Assembly (NCBI GenBank): GCA_964498785.1
Contig: CAZCJL010000062.1
Span: 1-38,946 of the forward strand
Length of the DNA stretch: 38,946 bases
Reading direction: 5' to 3'
DNA from: Mariaggregatimicrobium sp964498785
GTDB taxonomy: Bacteria; Zhuqueibacterota; Zhuqueibacteria; Thermofontimicrobiales; Thiofontviventaceae
The position numbers were made by a program, and so were the translations under genes. Shown in pieces: positions 16,086 to 22,927 of the stretch (its first letter is position 1; every line of letters starts with the position of its first letter). The notes under the pieces are model-generated. The model searched no databases. It had not been told where the DNA came from and saw nothing but the letters and a program-made list of their open reading frames with translations.

Positions 16086-16106
16086 CAATTATAATAAGAA
16101 TAATTG
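16086..16106. promoter_or_regulatory. 21-bp dyad in the rho leader
   Basis: CAATTAT (16086-16092) and ATAATTG (16100-16106) form a perfect 7-bp inverted repeat around a 7-base centre. Being AT-rich it is a weak RNA hairpin, so an operator-like DNA dyad is as likely. It lies between the promoter candidate and the rho start codon. rho is autoregulated in other bacteria, but no mechanism can be read here. Confidence 0.3.
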
Positions 16107-16138
16107 GCTTATTCACAATAAATTCGGGATAATAAGTT

Positions 16139-17386
16139 ATGGATATCACTGAATTAAAAACAATGAAAATTTCAGAGTTGAACAAACTCGCACAAGATTT
16201 GAATATCGCCGGTTACACGGGATTTAAGAAACAAGAGCTCATTTTCAAAATTTTAGAAGAACAAACAAAAAAAGAAGGGCTTATATTTTCTGAAGGTGTT
16301 TTGGAAATTCTACCTGATGGATATGGCTTCCTTCGTTCTCAGGATTATAATTATTTACCGGGCCCGGACGATATTTATGTTTCTCCCTCTCAAATTAAGC
16401 GATTTGGTTTACGGACAGGCGATATTGTTTCAGGACAAATAAGACCGCCCAAAGAAAACGAACGCTTTTTCGCTTTGCTAAAAGTTGAAGCTGTAAATTA
16501 TGAGAACCCGGAGGAAGCAAAATCAAAAATTATATTTGATAATCTCACTCCATTATATCCGATGGATAGGATTAAATTAGAATATAATTATTCAAACTAT
16601 TCCACTCGTATTATGGATTTGCTTACACCTATCGGAAAAGGGCAACGCGGTTTAATTGTTGCACAACCCAAAACCGGCAAAACAATGCTCCTCCAATCAA
16701 TCGCAAATGCGATTACCACGAACCATCCTGAAATTAAATTAATCGTTCTATTAATCGATGAACGTCCGGAAGAGGTGACGGATATGGAACGCTCTGTAAA
16801 TGCTGAAGTCGTTAGTTCCACTTTTGATGAAGCCGCTGAACGCCATGTTCAGGTGTCGGATATGGTTCTCGAAAAATCAAAACGGTTGGTTGAATACGGG
16901 CAGGATGTTGTAATTTTATTAGATAGTATTACGCGTTTGGCGAGAGCGCATAATACAGTCGTGCCACATAGTGGTAAAATTCTGTCCGGTGGCGTGGATG
17001 CAAGTGCATTGCAAAAACCCAAACGATTTTTTGGCGCTGCTCGAAATATTGAAGAAGGCGGTAGTTTAACGATTATTGCAACTGCTCTGATTGATACAGG
17101 CAGCCGTATGGACGAAGTGATTTTCGAGGAATTTAAAGGAACCGGTAATATGGAACTCGTCCTGAATCGCGATCTATCTGACCGTAGAATATTTCCGTCA
17201 ATTGATATTAACCGCTCCAGTACTCGTAAAGAAGAATTATTACTGGAAAAAAGTACACTGAACCGTGTCTGGATTTTGCGAAAAATTCTGAGCGATTTAG
17301 ACCATGTCGAATCAATTGAATTTTTACTGGATAAAATGCGCGGTACCAAATCAAATAAGAAATTTTTAGATATCATGAATTCCTGA
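16139..17386 (+). CDS. rho: transcription termination factor Rho
   Basis: Rho is a hexameric RNA-dependent ATPase and helicase that releases transcripts from RNA polymerase. The order is canonical: a Rho-N helical domain (about 5-42, with the MKISELNKLA motif), an RNA-binding cold-shock-like domain (about 48-125, including DGYGFLRS), and a RecA-like motor. Walker A is QPKTGKT (176-182), and the Rho-specific LLIDERPEEVTDM is at 204-216. DSITRLARA and the secondary RNA-binding GGVDASALQKPKRFFGAARNI region follow. The length of 415 is typical and there is no large insertion in the N-terminal part, unlike many Bacteroidota and Actinobacteria. There is no obvious ribosome binding site; a GGGAT lies about 11 nt upstream. 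The gene heads a conserved rho-rpmE-...-prfA-prmC cluster. Confidence 0.97.
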   Translation: MDITELKTMKISELNKLAQDLNIAGYTGFKKQELIFKILEEQTKKEGLIFSEGVLEILPDGYGFLRSQDYNYLPGPDDIYVSPSQIKRFGLRTGDIVSGQIRPPKENERFFALLKVEAVNYENPEEAKSKIIFDNLTPLYPMDRIKLEYNYSNYSTRIMDLLTPIGKGQRGLIVAQPKTGKTMLLQSIANAITTNHPEIKLIVLLIDERPEEVTDMERSVNAEVVSSTFDEAAERHVQVSDMVLEKSKRLVEYGQDVVILLDSITRLARAHNTVVPHSGKILSGGVDASALQKPKRFFGAARNIEEGGSLTIIATALIDTGSRMDEVIFEEFKGTGNMELVLNRDLSDRRIFPSIDINRSSTRKEELLLEKSTLNRVWILRKILSDLDHVESIEFLLDKMRGTKSNKKFLDIMNS

Positions 17387-17399
17387 TAACGTCATATTC

Positions 17400-17431
17400 G
17401 GTGTCTTTTGAATACACACCCTATATTTTTT
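17400..17431 (+). terminator. weak terminator candidate after rho
   Basis: GGTGT (17400-17404) and ACACC (17416-17420) form a five-pair stem with an 11-base loop, followed a few bases later by a T-run at 17426-17431. The stem is short, so termination would be inefficient. Confidence 0.35.
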
Positions 17432-17433
17432 AC

Positions 17434-17462
17434 TTGCATTATATGTAATTTATTAGTATATT
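17434..17462 (+). promoter_or_regulatory. promoter candidate for rpmE
   Basis: TTGCAT (17434-17439), a 17-bp spacer and TATATT (17457-17462), with a C before the TTG. It lies directly after the rho terminator candidate, which suggests that rpmE is transcribed separately from rho. Confidence 0.45.
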
Positions 17463-17714
17463 TATAGTCTGTGGTTTATTCGATAGCAACTGTAAGATAT
17501 TTATGAATCATTGCGCATTGTATCAAGTTTATTGAATTCTGCAACATTCATCTAAAGGTGATACGATATTCAATTTGTTCCTGAAAATGACAATTTATAT
17601 GAATTGGCTGTGAACTATAAAACGACCTGGATATTTGTGGAACTGATTTAGAAATCTTTAAATTTATACAATTTGTTTACGTTTATAAAGTTCAATGTGA
17701 GGAGGTAATTTAAG

Positions 17715-17951
17715 TTGAAACCTAAAATTCATCCAAAATATGAAGTCGGAACCGTTTCATGTGCATGTGGAAATGAGTTTAAAGTGCGGTCAACAGTTGG
17801 TGATTTGAATGTTGAAATTTGCTCGAGCTGCCATCCGTTTTTTACCGGCAAACAAAAATTGATCGACTCTGCCGGCCGTGTTGAAAAGTTTATGAGAAAG
17901 TATGGCTTATCTGAGAAATCAAAATCAGCGGAAAAAAGCAAAGAGTCGTAA
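17715..17951 (+). CDS. rpmE: 50S ribosomal protein L31, zinc-binding (C+) form
   Basis: L31 sits on the central protuberance of the large ribosomal subunit and helps form the bridge to the small subunit. The 78-residue protein has the four zinc-binding Cys of the C+ form, C16-x-C18 and C36-x-x-C39, and the conserved HPFFTGKQKLIDSAGRVEKF segment at about 40-59. A short Ser/Lys-rich tail follows. The start is TTG: GAGGAGGT (17699-17706) lies eight bases upstream, an in-frame TAA (17706-17708) rules out any earlier start, and no ATG in the right place exists. Zinc-dependent C+ L31 is often exchanged for a zinc-free paralogue under zinc limitation; no such paralogue is in this window. A strong hairpin terminator follows the gene. 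Confidence 0.96.
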   Translation: MKPKIHPKYEVGTVSCACGNEFKVRSTVGDLNVEICSSCHPFFTGKQKLIDSAGRVEKFMRKYGLSEKSKSAEKSKES

Positions 17952-17973
17952 ATCATATCGACTTCTATGTGAA

Positions 17974-18008
17974 ACGGGATACGGATTTACTGGCGTATTC
18001 CGTTTTTT
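17974..18008 (+). terminator. intrinsic terminator after rpmE
   Basis: ACGGGATACG (17974-17983) pairs with CGTATTCCGT (17994-18003), with one G-T wobble, around a 10-base loop. A T-run follows immediately (18004-18008). It ends only 30 bp before the DUF1385 start, so that gene depends on readthrough or on a promoter I cannot identify. Confidence 0.75.
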
Positions 18009-18038
18009 GTATACTGTTGTGTGTAATATGGAGTGAGA

Positions 18039-18953
18039 ATGAGCGAAAACAAGATTAGTGTCGGTGGACAGGCTGTTATTGAAGGCGTTATGATGCGATC
18101 ACCGGATCGAGTTGCTGTTGCGGTGCGTCGTGCTGATGGTAAAATACTATTAAAAAACAACCCATATCTGTCGTTTACGAAGCGACGAAAATTCTGGAAC
18201 CTGCCTGTTATTCGCGGTGCAGTTGTACTGATAGAATCGATGGTTCTTGGCGTAAAAGCGCTTACTTTTTCAGGGGATGTGGCTGCGGATGAAAATTTCG
18301 AACAACGCGACGACAAAAGTAAATGGAAAAATGTATGGTTGGGTCTGACTGTCGTTTTTTCGTTTGCGGTCGGATTATTATTGTTTTTCTATCTACCACT
18401 TGTATTAACAGATCTTCTCGGTGCAAAAACCGGCTTTATGTTCAATCTTGTCGATGGTATTATTCGAGTCATCATTTTTTTACTCTATTTAGGCTCGATT
18501 ACGTTATGGAAAGAAATTAGACGAGTGTTTGAATATCATGGCGCTGAACACAAATCAATTTTTGCTTTTGAAGATAATAAAGAATTAACAGTTGAAAATT
18601 CGAAATCCTATAAACCGTATCATCCGCGATGTGGTACGAGTTTTATAATAATGGTGTTGCTGGTTAGTATCTTTGTGTTTATGTTTCTCGGAAGACCGGA
18701 AACAGTAGCAGATAGACTGATTCGATTCGCTTTTGTGCCTCTAATTGGCGGCATTTCGTATGAGTTGATCAAATTATCTGATAAGAAAAAAAATAATCCG
18801 ATCGTGAAGGCATTTATTGCTCCTGGCTTGTGGTTACAAAAAATAACTGCACGGGAGCCGGACGAATCAATGCTGGAAGTCGCGATTGTGGCATTGAAAG
18901 GTTCTCTGGGAACTGATTTTTCGAATGATCCGAATATTATTATTATTGATTAA
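18039..18953 (+). CDS. DUF1385 (YqhQ-like) integral membrane protein
   Basis: Members of DUF1385 are polytopic membrane proteins of unknown biochemical function. The characteristic N-terminal GGQAVIEGVMMRSP motif, the central YHGAEHKS and the HPRCGTSF motif are all present; their conserved His, Glu and Cys residues suggest a metal site. Hydrophobic segments lie at about residues 100-125, 130-155, 205-225 and 230-250. A GTG start at 18033 is possible, but ATG 18039 has GGAG five bases upstream and is preferred (304 residues). It sits between rpmE and prfA, where other phyla also place DUF1385 genes, and it ends 27 nt before prfA, so it is probably co-transcribed with prfA-prmC. The location hints at a link to translation or the envelope, but the function is not known. 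Confidence 0.9.
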   Translation: MSENKISVGGQAVIEGVMMRSPDRVAVAVRRADGKILLKNNPYLSFTKRRKFWNLPVIRGAVVLIESMVLGVKALTFSGDVAADENFEQRDDKSKWKNVWLGLTVVFSFAVGLLLFFYLPLVLTDLLGAKTGFMFNLVDGIIRVIIFLLYLGSITLWKEIRRVFEYHGAEHKSIFAFEDNKELTVENSKSYKPYHPRCGTSFIIMVLLVSIFVFMFLGRPETVADRLIRFAFVPLIGGISYELIKLSDKKKNNPIVKAFIAPGLWLQKITAREPDESMLEVAIVALKGSLGTDFSNDPNIIIID

Positions 18954-18980
18954 TATGGCAAATTAGCAGGTTATTGATAT

Positions 18981-20054
18981 ATGTTGAATAAACTTGAGAA
19001 AATAATCGAGCGATATAATGAACTTAATAGACTGTTGAGTGACCCTGATGTGTTTAAGGATCGGGAAAAGTCCCTCAAGTTAACGAAAGAACAAAAGGAA
19101 ACAGAAGAAGTTGTTAGAGTCGCTCAGGAATACAAAAGTATTCTGAATCAAATTAAAGGCGATAAAGAAATTATTGACGAAGAAGAAGATCGGGAACTAC
19201 GAGAAATTGCAGAAGAAGAAATAGAAGAACTAAAAAAAAAGAAAGAATCTCTCGAAGAAAAAATTAAGATTTTACTGGTACCGAAAGATCCGCAGGATTC
19301 AAAGAACGCGATGATGGAGATTCGCGCAGGTACCGGTGGTGACGAAGCCTGTTTATTTGCCGGAGATTTGTTCAAAATGTATATGAAATATGCGGAAGTG
19401 AACGGCTGGAAAGTGGAGATAATGGATTCCCATCCGCAGGAAATCGGTGGTTTTAAAGAAATTATTTTTTCGTTAAGTGGTGATAATGTCTATGGGAAGC
19501 TAAAATACGAAGCTGGTGTTCATCGGGTACAGCGAGTGCCAGCAACAGAAGCCAGCGGGCGAATTCATACATCCGCGGCATCTGTCGCTGTGCTGCCTGA
19601 AGCTGAGGATGTTGATGTAACCGTCGATCCAAAGGATTTAAAAATTGATGTCTATCGATCATCAGGCCCAGGGGGGCAGAGTGTTAATACGACTGACTCT
19701 GCTGTTCGTATCACCCATATTCCATCCGGATTAGTTGTAACATGCCAGGATGAGAAATCACAACATAAGAATAAAGCAAAAGCATTAAAAGTGCTCCGCG
19801 CCCGATTATATGAAATCGCTCTTAGAGAAGAAGAGAAAAAAATTTCCGCGAGTCGTCGTTCAATGGTAAGCACCGGAGATCGCAGCGCCAAAATTCGAAC
19901 ATTTAATTTCCCGCAAGGTCGTGTCACTGATCATCGGATAAACCTTACTCTTTATCGGCTTGACGAAATTTTATCCGGTGAGTTGGAACCGATTATCGAA
20001 GAATTGCAGCTTGCAGAGCGAAATGAGAAATTAAAATTTGAAACCGAATTATAA
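18981..20054 (+). CDS. prfA: peptide chain release factor 1
   Basis: RF1 reads UAA and UAG stop codons and triggers hydrolysis of the peptidyl-tRNA. The GGQ motif at 231-233, in a SSGPGGQSVN context, is the catalytic loop that PrmC methylates on Gln. The stop-codon-reading tripeptide is PAT (187-189), which marks RF1 rather than RF2 (SPF). The N-terminal helical domain has a highly acidic and lysine-rich stretch (about 66-95). The length of 357 is normal. The ribosome binding site is weak. The TAA stop overlaps the prmC ATG by one base (TAATG), which couples the release factor to its own modifying enzyme. Confidence 0.97.
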   Translation: MLNKLEKIIERYNELNRLLSDPDVFKDREKSLKLTKEQKETEEVVRVAQEYKSILNQIKGDKEIIDEEEDRELREIAEEEIEELKKKKESLEEKIKILLVPKDPQDSKNAMMEIRAGTGGDEACLFAGDLFKMYMKYAEVNGWKVEIMDSHPQEIGGFKEIIFSLSGDNVYGKLKYEAGVHRVQRVPATEASGRIHTSAASVAVLPEAEDVDVTVDPKDLKIDVYRSSGPGGQSVNTTDSAVRITHIPSGLVVTCQDEKSQHKNKAKALKVLRARLYEIALREEEKKISASRRSMVSTGDRSAKIRTFNFPQGRVTDHRINLTLYRLDEILSGELEPIIEELQLAERNEKLKFETEL

Positions 20055-20926
20055 TGGCTGATACCCGCAAACTAATCGAATTACTAAATTTAACAACTGA
20101 TTTTTTTAGCGAAAGACAGATCGAAAATCCACGGTTGAATGCCGAATCGTTGATCAGTTTTATATTAGGGATCTCGCGGGTTCAACTTTATCTTAATTTT
20201 GAAAAACCGATTGAGAACGACGAAATTCAAAAAATTCGAGCAGCAATAAAGCGTCGAGCCAACCACGAACCATTACAATATATTTTAGGTGAAACCGAAT
20301 TTTTTTCGTTACCGTTTAAAGTAAACCGCTATACCCTTATTCCACGACCAGAAACCGAGTTATTAGTTGAAAAAATGAATGAAAAAATTGGACAAAGAAC
20401 TGATATTTCTGTTCTTGATATTGGTACCGGCAGTGGAAACATTGTGATCTCACTGGCGAAGGAATGCAAAGCAGTTCAGGCAACAGGAATAGATATCGAT
20501 GAAAATATTATTCGAGTCGCCAGGGAAAACGCAGCGCTAAACGGTTTTGAAGAAAATATTCATTTTATAGTTGCTGATATATGTAATCCGGGTGTGACGA
20601 ATATACTTCATCATAAATACGATATGATTGTTTCGAATCCCCCTTATATTTCAGAATCTGATTTTCAGAAACTGCCGAAGGAAATACGCAATTTTGAGCC
20701 AGCTACAGCGCTTTATGGCGGCGAGGATGGATTGAAATTTTATCGCTGTATTTCTAAAAATTCACCAGCGTTGCTGAAAAACGGGGGGGTCCTTGGTTTA
20801 GAAACCGGAATTGGACAATCAGATTTTGTAAAAAACATTTTGCAAGAACAAGGTTTTGCAGATATAGAAATTATAAATGATCTGAACGGGATCGACAGAG
20901 TTGTTATTGCCCGCTTAAATAATTGA
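20054..20926 (+). CDS. prmC: peptide chain release factor N5-glutamine methyltransferase
   Basis: PrmC methylates the Gln of the GGQ motif in release factors, using S-adenosylmethionine. The N-terminal substrate-recognition helices span about 1-80. The family motif RPETELLVE is near 98-106. The SAM-binding DIGTGSG is at 122-128, and the catalytic NPPYIS motif is at 195-200. The length of 290 is normal. The start overlaps the prfA stop by one base, so translation is coupled to prfA. The stop is followed after 23 nt by the likely start of the phosphohexomutase gene. Confidence 0.96.
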   Translation: MADTRKLIELLNLTTDFFSERQIENPRLNAESLISFILGISRVQLYLNFEKPIENDEIQKIRAAIKRRANHEPLQYILGETEFFSLPFKVNRYTLIPRPETELLVEKMNEKIGQRTDISVLDIGTGSGNIVISLAKECKAVQATGIDIDENIIRVARENAALNGFEENIHFIVADICNPGVTNILHHKYDMIVSNPPYISESDFQKLPKEIRNFEPATALYGGEDGLKFYRCISKNSPALLKNGGVLGLETGIGQSDFVKNILQEQGFADIEIINDLNGIDRVVIARLNN

Positions 20927-20949
20927 TATAAATGAATGTGGAGGAGGCC

Positions 20950-22332
20950 ATGGTGATTAATCCGAATATTTTCAGAGAGTATGATATCAGAGGTATTGCT
21001 GAAACTGATTTATCAGATGAAGCAATCGAAAAAATAGGAAAAGCGTATGGGACATACATGGGCCGCAAAGGTTACAAAACATATACAGTCGGCTGTGATG
21101 TTCGGCTGTCTTCCGAACGTATTAAAAGCGCGCTTATCAGGGGAATGAATTCAACAGGTGGAGATGTTATTGATATCGGTGTTGTCCCGACGCCGGTTTT
21201 GTATTACAGTATTCTGAAATTCAACACTGATGGTGGTATTATGGTCACTGGCAGCCATAATCCGATTGAATTCAACGGCCTGAAAATGTGTGAGGGCATC
21301 GGGTCGATATATGGCGCTCAAATTCAGGAATTACGAAAACGAATCGAAGCAAACGATTTTCTGGCCGGAAGCGGCTCGGTAAAAAAAGAAGAAATAGTTG
21401 CCGATTACGCAGACATGATTAAATCGAAAATAAAACTTGACAAGAAATTAAAAATTGTTATTGACGCCGGAAACGGTACTGGTGGCGTCATTGCTCCCCA
21501 GCTATGGGAAGATTTAGGATGTGAAGTGATTCGTCTGTTCTGCGAGCCGGATGGTCGTTTTCCAAATCACCTGCCAGATCCCACCGTACCGAAATACGTT
21601 GTTGAATTGCGAAAAAAAGTGATTGAGGAAAAAGCCGATGTCGGGATCGGGTATGATGGCGATTCTGACCGCATTGGGGTGATTGACAATCAAGGGAATA
21701 TCATTTATGCAGATCGCTTTATGGCATTGTTCAGTAAAGATGTATTAGAAAAGAATAAAGGAGCCAGTATTATATTTGATGTAAAGTGCTCGCAAGCGCT
21801 ACCGGAATACATTGAGAAATTTGGCGGTAAACCATTGATGTGGAAAACAGGTCATGCGCTTTTAAAAGCTAAAATGAAAGAAACCAAAGCGCCCTTTGGT
21901 GGTGAAATGTCTGGTCATATTTTCTTTGCAGATGACTTTTTCGGATTTGACGATGCGATTTACTCCTCAGGTCGCTTGTTGCAAATACTCTCCCGTACCG
22001 ATAAAACCATGGCAGAGCTCATTAATGAAGTACCGTTTTTTATGGGTACCCCGGAGATTCGCATTGAATGTGCGGATGAAGAAAAGTTCAAGATAGTTAA
22101 TGCGCTGGTGAAATATTTTAATCAACATTATGAAACGATTGATATAGATGGTGTGCGCGTGCTATTTGGCGATGGCTGGGGGCTGGTGAGGGCGTCAAAT
22201 ACTCAGCCAGTGTTGGTGTTGCGTTTTGAGGCGAAAACAGAACAACGCTTAAACGAAATTATGGACATTTTTAAAAACAAGTTAAAAGAATTTCCTGATG
22301 TTAAGTTCAATGAAGATGATTTTAAACTTTAG
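20950..22332 (+). CDS. phosphomannomutase / phosphoglucomutase (alpha-D-phosphohexomutase)
   Basis: The enzyme interconverts hexose 6-phosphate and 1-phosphate, feeding GDP-mannose or UDP-glucose for polysaccharides and surface glycans. The phosphoserine loop TGSHNP has its Ser at 102 counted from ATG 20950, the metal loop DGDSDR is at 236-241, the sugar-binding GEMSGH is at 318-323, and the C-terminal phosphate-binding loop RASNTQP is near 417-423. This bacterial form is usually dual-specific (AlgC-like), so I do not choose between manB, algC and pgm. An ATG at 20932 is also open, but GGAGGAGG (20940-20947) lies between the two and points to 20950 (460 residues). It is probably transcribed with prmC and with the small Lys-rich ORF that follows. 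Confidence 0.93.
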   Translation: MVINPNIFREYDIRGIAETDLSDEAIEKIGKAYGTYMGRKGYKTYTVGCDVRLSSERIKSALIRGMNSTGGDVIDIGVVPTPVLYYSILKFNTDGGIMVTGSHNPIEFNGLKMCEGIGSIYGAQIQELRKRIEANDFLAGSGSVKKEEIVADYADMIKSKIKLDKKLKIVIDAGNGTGGVIAPQLWEDLGCEVIRLFCEPDGRFPNHLPDPTVPKYVVELRKKVIEEKADVGIGYDGDSDRIGVIDNQGNIIYADRFMALFSKDVLEKNKGASIIFDVKCSQALPEYIEKFGGKPLMWKTGHALLKAKMKETKAPFGGEMSGHIFFADDFFGFDDAIYSSGRLLQILSRTDKTMAELINEVPFFMGTPEIRIECADEEKFKIVNALVKYFNQHYETIDIDGVRVLFGDGWGLVRASNTQPVLVLRFEAKTEQRLNEIMDIFKNKLKEFPDVKFNEDDFKL

Positions 22333-22349
22333 ATAAACGAGGTGAAATC

Positions 22350-22466
22350 ATGAAAAAAAGAATTGCAAAAAAAATATTGAAGAAAAAAGATAAGCTGAAA
22401 TATAAACCTGAACAAATTGAAGCTGCTGAAAAAAAGATTCTTAAAGCAACTTCAAAAAAAAGTTAG
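22350..22466 (+). CDS. 38-residue Lys-rich small protein
   Basis: A short reading frame begins with MKKRIAKKILKKKDKLKYKP and ends with KATSKKS. About 17 of 38 residues are Lys. GAGGTG (22339-22344) lies five bases ahead of the ATG, and the ORF starts 17 nt after the mutase stop, so it looks translated. A helix with one basic face (residues 1-17) and a second helix (20-33) is likely. The composition would suit nucleic-acid or ribosome binding, but I do not recognise a family. A hairpin terminator follows directly. Confidence 0.6.
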   Translation: MKKRIAKKILKKKDKLKYKPEQIEAAEKKILKATSKKS

Positions 22467-22495
22467 CTGATTTTTGATCAGGTTATTTTTCTTTT
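22467..22495 (+). terminator. terminator candidate after the mutase/small-protein genes
   Basis: CTGAT (22467-22471) and ATCAG (22477-22481) form a compact hairpin right after the small ORF, followed by a T-rich tract to 22495. The stem is short but well placed. Confidence 0.5.
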
Positions 22496-22656
22496 GATTA
22501 GAATTCGACCACTTGTTACTAATATATGGCGGATGTTAAATTCTGTTATTTTTTTATTTTAATGAGAGTTAGCTTCGTTTGTTTATAATGGCATATAGCT
22601 TGCTTAAATAAATTTCTTTTAAAAGCGAGTTGTGTTTATAAAAAGGAGCTAACGTT

Positions 22657-22836
22657 ATGATCTCAAGCGATGTTACTTTGAATAATGAAATTCATGAGGC
22701 GCTTAATCGATATTTATCAAATCAACATTTTGAAGAGCGCATTTTTGAGCATCCGGAAAAAGCTTTGTCGCGTACATCATTAATCGAATTCAAAAATAAT
22801 CATCAACAAGTTACTCGAATGGACTTTTCAGCATGA
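22657..22836 (+). CDS. 59-residue small protein with leader-peptide-like motif
   Basis: The frame starts MISSDVTLNNEIHEAL with GGAG (22645-22648) eight bases upstream and ends at TGA 22836, 45 nt before a strong hairpin. A TATAAT at 22584-22589 could be its -10 box, but no -35 is evident. The central segment FEERIFEHPEKAL, followed by a hydrophobic T-S-L-I, resembles the F-x-x-R-x-x-x-x-PE-x-AL pattern found in some precursor leaders and short NHLP/Nif11-like proteins. No modifying enzyme is nearby, there is no glycine or cysteine core, and the C-terminal 17 residues are polar. The likeness may be coincidental. It has its own ribosome binding site and terminator, so I consider it a real gene of unknown function. 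Confidence 0.55.
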   Translation: MISSDVTLNNEIHEALNRYLSNQHFEERIFEHPEKALSRTSLIEFKNNHQQVTRMDFSA

Positions 22837-22880
22837 GAAATCATTTCTGAAAAAGAAATATCATCCGGATGTAAATAATG

Positions 22881-22913
22881 ATCCCCTGAATACATTGTAT
22901 TTCAGGGGATTTT
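22881..22913 (+). terminator. strong terminator between the 59-aa gene and the patatin gene
   Basis: ATCCCCTGAATAC (22881-22893) and GTATTTCAGGGGAT (22897-22910) pair over about 13 base pairs with a one-base bulge and a 3-base loop, followed by TTTAATTT. The T-run is on the plus strand. The opposite strand has no T-run, so it mainly serves the 59-residue gene. Confidence 0.85.
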
Positions 22914-22927
22914 AATTTGTTGCCGCC

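Larger units (their letters stand above)
15948..16140. repeat. 19-bp direct repeat bracketing the rho leader
   Basis: ATTCGGCGTAATAAGTTAT (15948-15966) sits just after the ABC ATPase stop, and ATTCGGGATAATAAGTTAT (16122-16140) runs into the rho start codon. They match at 17 of 19 positions and start 174 bp apart. The second copy covers the place where the ribosome binds, so a protein or RNA recognising it could affect rho translation. A remnant of a small duplication is the simpler explanation. Confidence 0.6.
17387..17714. other. gene-free gap between rho and rpmE
   Basis: This 328-base gap carries a weak rho terminator (17400-17431), a promoter candidate (17434-17462) and a long leader of about 240 nt ahead of rpmE. 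I find no ORF and no tRNA. The long leader could hold a ribosomal-protein autoregulatory structure, but I cannot draw a convincing fold by eye. Confidence 0.5.

Noticed and set aside
16849..17376. 175-residue antisense frame in rho
   Set aside because: It lies opposite the conserved Rho motor domain, and its Ser/Arg/Leu-rich composition is typical of antisense frames.
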